NCBI GenBank assembly: GCA_027348305.1
Contig: DAIEPS010000098.1
Span: forward strand, 1 to 6,768
Direction of reading: 5' to 3'
Length of the DNA: 6,768 nucleotides
DNA from: Anaerolineaceae bacterium
Lineage (GTDB): Bacteria > Chloroflexota > Anaerolineae > Anaerolineales > Anaerolineaceae
The notes beneath the pieces were generated by a model. The model saw nothing but the letters and a program-made list of their open reading frames with translations. It was not told the DNA's origin and did no database searches. This document shows positions 1 through 5,568 of this stretch, one piece after another (the first letter of the stretch is position 1; every line of letters begins with the position of its first letter). Both the position numbers and the translations under genes were made by a program.

Positions 1-1071
1 ACGGAATATTCGGGGGATCTTTCCACCACCATCAGTTAGAACGGTCGCCAAAGCATACATGACATCTGAGCCTTTGTTATATCTGACGATTTCAATATGA
101 GTACTTGTATCCGGATAGATCCCAGAGGTGATGGCAATGTGGTCATTCCAATCCTTACTGCGGTCGCGTGAATCCACCCCTAAAATGGCTTCAGAATTGG
201 TACGGGTAAAATCACCCACTTTGTCTGACAGATCGGGTAAAAGCCCTTTTTCTTTACATTCCAGCAGCAGTTTCACCGTCCCCAGAACACCACCGCTGAA
301 CACTATGCTGCCGCTTTCATAGATCGTTTCCTTTTTACTCAATCCATGTGAGGTGACCGCCACAACCTGGTACCGGCCTTCAGCCAGTGGTTTGACCTGC
401 TTGACCTCTGTTTCCGGGATGATCGTGACCCCTAATTGTTCGGCAAAGTACAAATAATTCTTGTCAAGAGTATTCTTGGCGCCGTTGGGGCAACCGATCA
501 TGCATGCGCCGCATAATTTGCAACCTTTGCGCGCCGGTCCTTCTCCACCAAAGTATGGATCAGGGACTTCTTTATCAGCCTCACCGAAGAAAACACCCAC
601 CGGGTTAATATGAAAAGTGTCTTCTTCACGCAATTCGATACCCACTTCACGCAGTGCCTGATCTGCATTACCAATACTTGGGCAGACTACCGCACCCAAC
701 ATGCGGCTGGCTTCTTGATAGTGAGGGGACAGTTTTTGCTTCCATCCACTGCCGCCCCATTCTGGTTTTTCAAAAATATCATCATTGGGCACGATCAATT
801 GATTGGCGTACACCAGGCTGCCGCCTCCAACACCTACGCCATTGAGAGCTAAAACATGTCGGAATAAAGTCAGCGATTGAATTCCAACCAGCCCCAGCTT
901 TGGCATCCAGATTGATTTGCGTAAATTCCAGTTGGTTTTCGGAAAATCTTCAGCTTTATAACGCAGCCCTTTTTCTATTACGGCAACTTTATAACCTTTT
1001 TGTACCAGCCTCAAAGCGGATACTGCCCCGCCAAAACCCGACCCAATCACAATGAAATCATACGAGTCCAT
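1..1071 (-). CDS. GMC-family FAD-dependent oxidoreductase, cholesterol-oxidase (ChoD)-like; 3' end beyond window
   Basis: The frame is open from an ATG at 1069-1071 to the window edge: 357 codons, with the C-terminus missing. My translation begins MDSYDFIVIGSGFGGAVSAL, an FAD-binding Rossmann motif GxGxxGG at residues 10-15, with the ribose-binding acid E33 closing strand beta-2 (VAVIEKG). Residues 78-90 read GVGVGGGSLVYAN, the second FAD signature of the GMC/cholesterol-oxidase branch. Residues 184-207 contain CKLCGACMIGCPNGAKNTLD, which resembles the Cys-rich segment I recall from ChoD-like proteins. The family oxidises alcohols, including sterols, with FAD; the substrate here cannot be told. 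The catalytic His/Asn region near the C-terminus lies outside the window. A strong AAAGGAGGG ribosome site sits about 10 nt upstream of the ATG. The gene is separated from the UPF0210 gene by a terminator, so it is probably its own transcription unit. It is visibly more AT-rich than its neighbour. The fold assignment is secure; the substrate is unknown. Confidence 0.9.
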   Translation of the reverse strand, partial: MDSYDFIVIGSGFGGAVSALRLVQKGYKVAVIEKGLRYKAEDFPKTNWNLRKSIWMPKLGLVGIQSLTLFRHVLALNGVGVGGGSLVYANQLIVPNDDIFEKPEWGGSGWKQKLSPHYQEASRMLGAVVCPSIGNADQALREVGIELREEDTFHINPVGVFFGEADKEVPDPYFGGEGPARKGCKLCGACMIGCPNGAKNTLDKNYLYFAEQLGVTIIPETEVKQVKPLAEGRYQVVAVTSHGLSKKETIYESGSIVFSGGVLGTVKLLLECKEKGLLPDLSDKVGDFTRTNSEAILGVDSRDRSKDWNDHIAITSGIYPDTSTHIEIVRYNKGSDVMYALATVLTDGGGKIPRIFR

Positions 1072-1117
1072 AATGAAAATCCCTCCTTTCCAATAAAAAC
1101 CTAACAAACACACATAT

Positions 1118-1134
1118 TGTTATAATTAATAACA
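1118..1134. promoter_or_regulatory. Candidate operator palindrome and AT-rich promoter region of the GMC oxidoreductase gene
   Basis: TGTTAT-AATTA-ATAACA is a perfect 6-bp inverted repeat with a 5-nt spacer, 47 nt upstream of the oxidoreductase start codon. On the minus strand it includes TATAAC, a fair -10 box, but I see no good -35 at 16-18 nt. Dyads overlapping a -10 element are typical of repressor sites. No regulator for it is in the window, and AT-rich DNA yields such palindromes by chance. Confidence 0.35.
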
Positions 1135-1165
1135 CTTTAAAATAGGTTCGTTATGCTGAAAAATA

Positions 1166-1203
1166 AAAAGAACAGGTTTCAAAATAATGAAACCTGTTCT
1201 TTT
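1166..1203 (-). terminator. Rho-independent terminator, strong 15-bp hairpin
   Basis: AAAAGAACAGGTTTC (1166-1180) pairs perfectly with GAAACCTGTTCTTTT (1189-1203) around an 8-nt loop. Read on the minus strand it begins about 14 nt after the UPF0210 stop codon and is followed by CTTTTTATTTTT, so it terminates the ACT-UPF0210 operon. The plus-strand side also ends in TTTT, so it could act bidirectionally, but no plus-strand gene needs it. Confidence 0.9.
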
Positions 1204-1217
1204 GTTGCGGAAATTTG

Positions 1218-2594
1218 TTAATTCTTTAGACTGTGTATCGGCGCGGGGATCTTGCCGCCAAAGGCGATGAAGCGCCCGGATTTGCCCACGCTGCGCACCG
1301 GCGCGATGGTACTCTCTCCAAACAGTCCGCCAAAGGCCACAAAGTCGCCGGCTTCCTTGCCCGGCACGGGGATAAGGCGCACCGCGGTGGTCTTGCCGTT
1401 GATCATGCCAATCGCCATTTCATCTGCAATGATGGCTGAGATGGTCGCCGCGTCCACCGATCCGGGGATGGCGATCATATCCAGACCTACCGAACACACG
1501 CTGGTCATGGCCTCAAGCTTTTCAAGTCCCAGGCTGCCGTCACGAACCGCATCCGCCAGGTAGCGGTCTTCGCACACCGGGATGAACGCGCCGCTCAAAC
1601 CGCCCACACTCTGGCTGGCAAAAGCACCGCCTTTTTTAACCGCATCATTGAGCATGGCCACTATGGCGGTCGTGCCCGGCGCGCCGATGGCATCCATGCC
1701 CAGGATCTTCATAATCTCACCCACACTGTCGCCCACGTTGGGGGTCGGCGCCAGCGAAAGGTCCACCACACCAAAGGGGATCTTCAATTCCGCGGCCACC
1801 CGGCGTCCGATCAATTCGCCGCAGCGTGTCACGCGAAAGGCAGTTTCTTTGATCTCTTCTGCCAGGTCATGCAGACCCAAATTCTCGGCCCCGTCTCTTG
1901 CGATACGGCGTTCCAGCGCGCGGGCGATCACCCCGGGGCCGCTGACACCCACGTTGATCACCACTTCATGCTGGTCGAGGCCGTGGATGGCTCCCGCCAT
2001 AAAGGGGTTGTCTCCCGGTTGGTTGGTAAACACCACAAACTTGGCAGCTGCGAAGCCGCCAGAATCTGCGCTGCGTTCAGACAGTTCCTTGATCACGCAG
2101 CCCAGCCGCGCCACTGCATCCATGTTGATGCCGGCGCGTGTGGAACCCACATTGACCGAGGAACAGATTTTTTGAGTGGTACTGAGCGCTTCAGGGATGG
2201 AATTGATCAGTTCGGTATCGCCTGAAGTGACGCCGTTGGCTACATCCGCGGAGTAACCGCCCAGGATGTCGATGCCCACCAATGAAGCCGCTTCATCCAA
2301 GGCGTGCGCGATTTGGATGAAGCCCTCCCGGTTAAACCCGGCGCCCACATGGGCGATGGGGGTCACGGAAATGCGTTTATTAACCACCGGTACGGCATAT
2401 TCGCTGCTGATCTGTTCACAGGTCTGCACGAGTTTGCCGGCGTGGCGGGTGATCTTCTCAATGATCGCCTGGCAGGTCTGCGCCGCGTCCGCGCGGTGGC
2501 AGTCCAACAGGCTGATGCCCATGGTCACGGCGCGTACATCCAGGTTTTCTTTCTGGATCATCTCAACAGTTTTGAGAATATCTTCAGAACGCAT
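1218..2594 (-). CDS. UPF0210 / DUF711 ('PFL family') protein
   Basis: This is a full-length 458-residue member of UPF0210 (DUF711). Recognisable stretches are RISVTPIAHVGAGF (74-87), GIDILGGYSADVANGVT (107-123) and the characteristic C-terminus GGKIPAPIHSLKN (446-458). NCBI calls such proteins 'PFL family', but I see no C-terminal glycyl-radical signature (RVxGYxV), so pyruvate formate-lyase activity should not be assumed. The biochemical role is not established to my knowledge. The start is well supported: GGGAG (2603-2607) lies 8 nt before the ATG, inside the 3' end of the preceding ACT reading frame, whose TAA ends 2 nt upstream. In many bacteria a UPF0237 ACT-domain gene precedes UPF0210, so this order matches a conserved pair and suggests the ACT protein senses a ligand for, or partners with, this protein. 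A strong terminator follows the stop codon. No membrane segment or signal peptide is seen, so it is probably cytosolic. Confidence 0.93.
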   Translation of the reverse strand: MRSEDILKTVEMIQKENLDVRAVTMGISLLDCHRADAAQTCQAIIEKITRHAGKLVQTCEQISSEYAVPVVNKRISVTPIAHVGAGFNREGFIQIAHALDEAASLVGIDILGGYSADVANGVTSGDTELINSIPEALSTTQKICSSVNVGSTRAGINMDAVARLGCVIKELSERSADSGGFAAAKFVVFTNQPGDNPFMAGAIHGLDQHEVVINVGVSGPGVIARALERRIARDGAENLGLHDLAEEIKETAFRVTRCGELIGRRVAAELKIPFGVVDLSLAPTPNVGDSVGEIMKILGMDAIGAPGTTAIVAMLNDAVKKGGAFASQSVGGLSGAFIPVCEDRYLADAVRDGSLGLEKLEAMTSVCSVGLDMIAIPGSVDAATISAIIADEMAIGMINGKTTAVRLIPVPGKEAGDFVAFGGLFGESTIAPVRSVGKSGRFIAFGGKIPAPIHSLKN

Positions 2595-2596
2595 GA

Positions 2597-2779
2597 TTAA
2601 AGCTCCCTTTTGGGGCGGATGGGCAGGCTGATCTCGTTAACCGCCTTGAAAATATCGTAATGCTGAAGCACCACTCTCAGGTTGTGTTCCAGACCAAAGT
2701 CAGCCAAAGCACCCCTCACTTCACACACGGAGTCGCAGCGGCTCAGGTCAACCTCAAGCATCATCACGAACTCTCCGTG
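2597..2779 (-). other. In-frame continuation of the ACT gene beyond TGA (rest of second ACT domain)
   Basis: Directly after the TGA at 2780-2782 the same frame stays open for 60 sense codons to TAA at 2597-2599. It reads HGEFVMMLEVDLSRCDSV (first 18 residues) and later LRVVLQHYDIFKAVNEI. This supplies the beta-strand 'GEFVMMLEVDL', the second helix and the last strand missing from the truncated second ACT domain. The full frame would be 195 codons including the TGA, close to two-ACT-domain proteins of the GcvR type (roughly 175-190 residues). The TAA sits 2 nt before the UPF0210 ATG, a typical operon junction. An alternative is a separate short product starting at ATG 2762-2764 (55 codons), which has GGAGAG 6 nt upstream. 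Whether this stretch is translated by readthrough, recoding or re-initiation, or is lost by nonsense mutation, cannot be told from sequence alone. Confidence 0.8.
2603..2607 (-). promoter_or_regulatory. Ribosome binding site of UPF0210 gene, embedded in ACT-frame 3' end
   Basis: GGGAG on the minus strand, 8 nt before the ATG at 2592-2594. It overlaps the last sense codons (encoding ...PKREL) of the continued ACT frame, as expected if ribosomes translating the full ACT frame hand over to UPF0210. Confidence 0.7.
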
Positions 2780-3184
2780 TCAAAGTGTTGTCGAGAGATC
2801 GAGGATATTGATCTGGTGTTTGACACAGAAACCGGCCACCCGCGCCACGAATCCGACCTGATCCGCGCCGCTGGCGGTGAGCACGTAGCGGTTCTCGGGG
2901 TTGCCCGCTGTGGGCAGCGCTTCTTCGATCGGATTAACGAGAATATTGAGCGGGGTCGGGCTTTTGGTATCCACCTCGGCCAGTTTAGCCTCGATGACCT
3001 GCCTGGTGACCGATGCAGGGAAGCCCGCGCGAATGATCATGGTGTAATAACCGCACATCACGCTCTGCCTTGAATCCGCAATGTTGCCGGCCAGTTCGGC
3101 CAGCGCACCTGAGATCTCGTGCACAATGCCAATGCGGTCCCGCGAGGTGATGGAAATAATGTATTCAATGGATTGGGTTGACAT
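2780..3184 (-). CDS. Tandem ACT-domain protein (UPF0237/GcvR-like), interrupted by in-frame TGA
   Basis: The 134 residues hold one complete ACT domain and half of a second. The first (about 8-80) shows TSRDRIGIVHEISGALAEL (13-31), then NIADSRQSVMCGYYTMII (34-51), the usual beta-turn-helix-beta pattern with the ligand-site Asp-Arg-x-Gly. The second starts at Y100 (LTASGADQVGFVARVAGF) and breaks off after NILDLSTTL (126-134) at TGA 2780-2782, mid-fold. ACT domains bind amino acids or other small ligands and act as allosteric or regulatory modules; GcvR-type proteins carry two. The protein is probably cytosolic and linked to the UPF0210 protein encoded next. The ATG at 3182-3184 is preceded only by a weak site (AGG about 8 nt upstream) and by a TATAAT box 38 nt upstream. 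The oddity is the TGA: the frame continues on the far side with the missing half-domain, so this entry is either a truncated product or a single 195-codon gene with a recoded or mutated codon 135. Confidence 0.85.
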   Translation of the reverse strand: MSTQSIEYIISITSRDRIGIVHEISGALAELAGNIADSRQSVMCGYYTMIIRAGFPASVTRQVIEAKLAEVDTKSPTPLNILVNPIEEALPTAGNPENRYVLTASGADQVGFVARVAGFCVKHQINILDLSTTL

Positions 3185-3222
3185 AAGAGAACCTGGTGGT
3201 CTGAACTTGGATTTAACGGTTG

Positions 3223-3228
3223 ATTATA
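3223..3228 (-). promoter_or_regulatory. Promoter -10 box for ACT-UPF0210 operon
   Basis: A perfect TATAAT on the minus strand, 38 nt upstream of the ACT start codon. The -35 position at 17-nt spacing (3246-3251, CCGTAG) does not match TTGACA, which fits a promoter needing an activator or one whose -35 region is under regulator control. The 33-bp dyad repeats begin at 3261, just upstream of that position. Confidence 0.55.
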
Positions 3229-3260
3229 CTCAATACCTGTTTCTGCTACGGAAAATTAAA

Positions 3261-3359
3261 TGTTTTCATTGACAATGAGAAGGTTAGCATATATGTTTTC
3301 ATTACCAATGAAAAGGTTAATGATATTGTTTTCACTGCCAATGAAAAGGTCGAAAACAA
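3261..3359. repeat. Three 33-bp direct repeats, each with an 8-3-8 dyad (candidate iterated operator)
   Basis: The units begin at 3261, 3294 and 3327, exactly 33 bp apart, each opening with TGTTTTC and containing AATGARAAGGT. The core of each is an inverted repeat: TTTTCATTGACAATGAGAA (7 of 8 pairs), TTTTCATTACCAATGAAAA (8 of 8) and TTTTCACTGCCAATGAAAA (7 of 8). The flanks diverge, while the dyad and the following AGGT are kept. The block fills the space between the epimerase stop codon and the -35 position of the ACT-UPF0210 promoter. A degenerate, shortened fourth copy may start at 3238 (TGTTTCTGCTACGGAAAA), overlapping the -35 position. At 33 bp (about three helical turns), proteins bound to successive dyads would lie on nearly the same face of DNA. 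I do not recognise the cognate regulator. Transcribed from the minus strand, the dyads could also form short AU-rich hairpins downstream of the epimerase gene. Confidence 0.85.
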
Positions 3360-3363
3360 CTAT

Positions 3364-4239
3364 TTACTTCCGCGGATGTTCCTTCACAAACTCACGGATG
3401 TAGTCCATGATATCCACGGTGGTATGCCAGCCCAGCTCTTCTCGCGCCTTTGAGGCATCGTTTTCAGATTCCTCGCGCCCAGGGTAGCCGTCAACCAGCT
3501 CAATCGGTCCGCCAAAAGCCTCTGCGACTTCGAGTACGGAATGGCTTTGCGTCGCGCCCAATGCGTAGCCGTCACCTGAACCTTTTTCACCGGTCAGCAT
3601 GATGCCGCGCGCCAGGTCTTTGACGTAAGTGAAAGCCCGCTTTTGCGTCCCCGGTTTGACCACCGGCAGCGGCAGCCCTTTGAGGTATAGATGCTCATAT
3701 TTGGCAATGACTGTAGCATACTTGCTCTCCCCTTTTTCACGCGGACCGAAGCCGTTATAGAAATAGCAGATCGCGTAAGGCAGGTCGTACCATTTGCCGT
3801 AATCGTTGATCAGATCCACATTGACAGACTTGGTGAAGGAATAGGGGTTCTGATGGCGTCCGTTGCCTTCCACCGCGAAGCGTGTGCTGGAGGCCGCGTA
3901 GACCAGCTTTTTCACCTTGTGCAGGCGGCAGTACTCAACCACCGCAAAGGTACCCGTGATGTTCATATCGTATACCAGCGCCGGTTCTTCACGCGAAGGG
4001 GTGATGCGTGCATATTCGCCGAGGTGATAGATCAGGTCGGGCGTTTCAGGCACCAGGGTTTCGATATCTTTGGTGTGCCCGCGCCGATATTCCGCTCCGG
4101 GGATGTGGTTGTCCTCGCTGCCGTTGAAATAATTATCCAGCGAGATCACCTGATTATTGGGGTCAGCCACCAGCAGTTCGACCAGGTGTGAACCCACATG
4201 CCCTGCCCCGCCGGTAACCAATATTATTTGTTTGCTCAT
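3364..4239 (-). CDS. NAD-dependent epimerase/dehydratase (extended SDR family, GalE/WcaG-like)
   Basis: A 291-residue extended short-chain dehydrogenase/reductase, slightly shorter than typical 300-340-residue sugar-nucleotide epimerases but with both ends intact. VTGGAGHVGSHL carries the NAD(P)-binding GxxGxxG (10-16), with D35 ending strand beta-2, which favours NAD(H). The catalytic triad is visible as S117-S118-T119, Y133 and K137 (YxxxK in NPYSFTKS). RAFTYVKDLARGI, in the C-terminal half, is the usual substrate-domain signature of nucleotide-sugar enzymes. Such enzymes epimerise, dehydrate or reduce nucleoside-diphosphate sugars in the cytosol; the substrate here is not determinable. Strand beta-4 reads HLGEYARI instead of the common HLAAxAxV, suggesting a distinct subgroup. 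The start has a good site (AGAGGT, 5 nt from ATG). It lies 58 nt downstream of the SnoaL-like gene with no terminator I can support between them, so co-transcription is likely. No classical terminator follows; the 33-bp dyads begin within a few bases of the stop. Confidence 0.92.
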   Translation of the reverse strand: MSKQIILVTGGAGHVGSHLVELLVADPNNQVISLDNYFNGSEDNHIPGAEYRRGHTKDIETLVPETPDLIYHLGEYARITPSREEPALVYDMNITGTFAVVEYCRLHKVKKLVYAASSTRFAVEGNGRHQNPYSFTKSVNVDLINDYGKWYDLPYAICYFYNGFGPREKGESKYATVIAKYEHLYLKGLPLPVVKPGTQKRAFTYVKDLARGIMLTGEKGSGDGYALGATQSHSVLEVAEAFGGPIELVDGYPGREESENDASKAREELGWHTTVDIMDYIREFVKEHPRK

Positions 4240-4297
4240 TCTACCTCTTTGATTTTGATACCTTTATTATCACCCAGTTTTGAATTCTTTGATTTTT

Positions 4298-4672
4298 TCA
4301 ATTCTGCGGTTCATCGGTTTCATAGATAAAGGTGTGCCGTTTAACGATCTGCTTGTCCTTCACAATGAACATAGCCACTCCCTTGCGGATCGACTGCCTG
4401 TTGCCCGAATCCATTCGATACCATTCCAGGTAGGCAGAGAGTACATCGTCATGACAGATCGCGTCAATGACCTCCACACCAATGGTGGGTTCCCGCAGAA
4501 ATAGTTCCTGCAAAAAATCCTTTGAGTTTTGGATGTGATCCACTGAGGGATCACCGATGTCATCATCAAAATAAGCCTTATCCAGGTAATCGTCCAGGGC
4601 TTTGACATTTCTTTTGCCAAACAGCTCGTCAAAATACTCGCGGATGAATTCCAACCCTTGCTGGTTGTTCAT
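4298..4672 (-). CDS. SnoaL-like / NTF2-fold small protein
   Basis: A 124-residue protein of the SnoaL-like (NTF2-fold) superfamily. The helix EFIREYFDELFGKRNVKALDDYL (about 8-30) is followed by the typical YFDDDIGDP loop, a helix ending at FLRE, then strands IGVEVIDAICHDD, LSAYLEWYRM and the closing strands RKGVAMFIVKDKQIVKRHTFIYE. The length matches the single-domain family. Members include polyketide cyclases and isomerases as well as many proteins with no known activity, so no reaction can be assigned. Its ATG (4670-4672) overlaps the methyltransferase stop in an ATGA arrangement, and it has only a weak ribosome site (GAGA), implying translational coupling. It probably works in the same pathway as the methyltransferase, perhaps on the same small molecule; that is inference from context. 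No signal peptide or membrane segment is seen. Confidence 0.85.
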   Translation of the reverse strand: MNNQQGLEFIREYFDELFGKRNVKALDDYLDKAYFDDDIGDPSVDHIQNSKDFLQELFLREPTIGVEVIDAICHDDVLSAYLEWYRMDSGNRQSIRKGVAMFIVKDKQIVKRHTFIYETDEPQN

Positions 4673-5508
4673 TTCTCACACACCATCAACAGGTAATCTC
4701 CTGATTCGTCGATATTTCCCGGCCAATTCGGATGGAACGCCACCTTTGAGAAACCGCATTCCTCTGCCATGATGCGCAGATCGCCCTCCGTGTAAGCCTG
4801 GTGGTTGTCGGCCATTTGCTGTACTTCACCATTAGCAGGGTTGATCACATACATCCTGCGAGTAGCGGCCTGCATGGCTTCATTCCAGAAACTCTCTTCC
4901 AAAAAGAGATACGGTTCTTCCGAGAACAATCCGCCCTGGCTGGAGTGCCATGCGGGTGCGGTCAAGCCAAAGCCGTGCAGACAGGAGTAGGAATTCAACT
5001 CGATCAACAAGCGGCCGTCGTTCTTTAAGGCTTGATGTGCTTTCTTCAAAATCGCACGGGCATCAGGCTTGCGAAAGGTATTGAACTCACCGTAGATCAG
5101 CATCACCAGGTCAAAGCCGTTGCCATAATCGAAAGTGCGCAGGTCGTGATGAATGTAGGTGGCCTCTGTGTGGTTTTCAAGGTCGTGTTTTTGTGCATAT
5201 TCTATCGATGCAGGCGAAAAATCGACCCCCGTGCAGGTGTGCCCCAGCCTGGCAAGGCGTGAAACATAGAACCCGGGGCCGCAGCCAAGATCAAGCACAT
5301 GTGAAGGCTTTTCGTTGAGGAGTTCATGATGGATCCAGGCCACATGCTGATCAACGATCTCAAACCTGCGGCTGGCAGCGTTATGTTCCTGAGACAGGTG
5401 TTCGCGCAGCATGCGCCGACTGAACCCCGGTTCATCCCAAGGAATCTTTTCGCCTTCCGTCCACGGGATCGCCTTCTCATTGCGATTTACAATGTCCATC
5501 AGATGCAT
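4669..5508 (-). CDS. Class I SAM-dependent methyltransferase
   Basis: The methyltransferase has 279 residues from the start I choose, ATG 5506-5508 (MHLMDIVNRNEKAIPW). The frame stays open to an ATG at 5595, but that lies inside the terminator hairpin of the upstream gene and upstream of the likely promoter. The 5508 start has GAGAGG 5 nt upstream. Motif I is VLDLGCGPG (about 71-79), the acidic end of beta-2 is GVDFS (94-98), motif II-like HHDLRTF is at 120-126, FDLVMLIYGEF at 132-142, and post-motif LKNDGRLLIEL at 161-171. These are the SAM-binding elements of the seven-strand Rossmann methyltransferases. The N-terminal IPWDEPGFSRRML, seen in related small-molecule methyltransferases, probably helps form the active-site lid. 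The substrate is unknown. It is the first gene of a probable operon with the SnoaL-like protein (ATGA overlap) and the epimerase, suggesting modification of a small molecule or nucleotide sugar. Confidence 0.9.
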   Translation of the reverse strand: MHLMDIVNRNEKAIPWTEGEKIPWDEPGFSRRMLREHLSQEHNAASRRFEIVDQHVAWIHHELLNEKPSHVLDLGCGPGFYVSRLARLGHTCTGVDFSPASIEYAQKHDLENHTEATYIHHDLRTFDYGNGFDLVMLIYGEFNTFRKPDARAILKKAHQALKNDGRLLIELNSYSCLHGFGLTAPAWHSSQGGLFSEEPYLFLEESFWNEAMQAATRRMYVINPANGEVQQMADNHQAYTEGDLRIMAEECGFSKVAFHPNWPGNIDESGDYLLMVCEK

Positions 5509-5539
5509 AGCCACCTCTCTATTCCCGATCATGGCAATA

Positions 5540-5568
5540 ATTATAGTGGTTGTGAGCCTATATTGAAA
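5540..5568 (-). promoter_or_regulatory. Candidate promoter of methyltransferase-SnoaL-epimerase cluster
   Basis: A perfect TATAAT at 5540-5545 on the minus strand, with a poor -35 candidate TTTCAA (5563-5568) 17 nt upstream. It falls between the terminator of the upstream gene and the methyltransferase start, 31 nt before the ATG, which is where a promoter is needed. Confidence 0.5.

Noticed and set aside
1218..2594. Pyruvate formate-lyase or glycyl-radical enzyme, as the 'PFL family' label might suggest
   Set aside because: No C-terminal glycyl-radical motif (RVxGYxV) is present and the sequence matches UPF0210/DUF711 throughout.
1233..2631. Several plus-strand open frames (up to 197 codons) opposite UPF0210
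   Set aside because: They are antisense shadows produced by GC-rich codon bias of a well-supported gene; none has a ribosome site or recognisable domain.
2779..2783. Frameshift as the cause of the ACT gene break
   Set aside because: The codons on both sides of the TGA are in the same frame, so no insertion or deletion is required; only the stop codon interrupts.
2660..3073. Plus-strand 137-codon frame opposite the ACT gene
   Set aside because: The minus-strand frame has clear ACT-domain sequence across the same DNA; the plus frame has no recognisable family.
3261..3359. Short CRISPR array
   Set aside because: The repeats are contiguous 33-bp units with a dyad core and no unique 30-40 nt spacers; no cas gene is nearby.
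3220..3453. Plus-strand open frame encoding an 11-residue repeat (VFxxNEKV) across the 33-bp repeats
   Set aside because: 33 bp is a multiple of three, so the DNA repeat automatically gives a peptide repeat. There is no ribosome site, and the frame runs antisense into the epimerase gene.
4283..4305. TTGAA/TTCAA hairpin near the end of the SnoaL-like gene as a terminator
   Set aside because: Only 5 AT-rich pairs with a long loop, partly inside the coding end, and not followed by a convincing T run.
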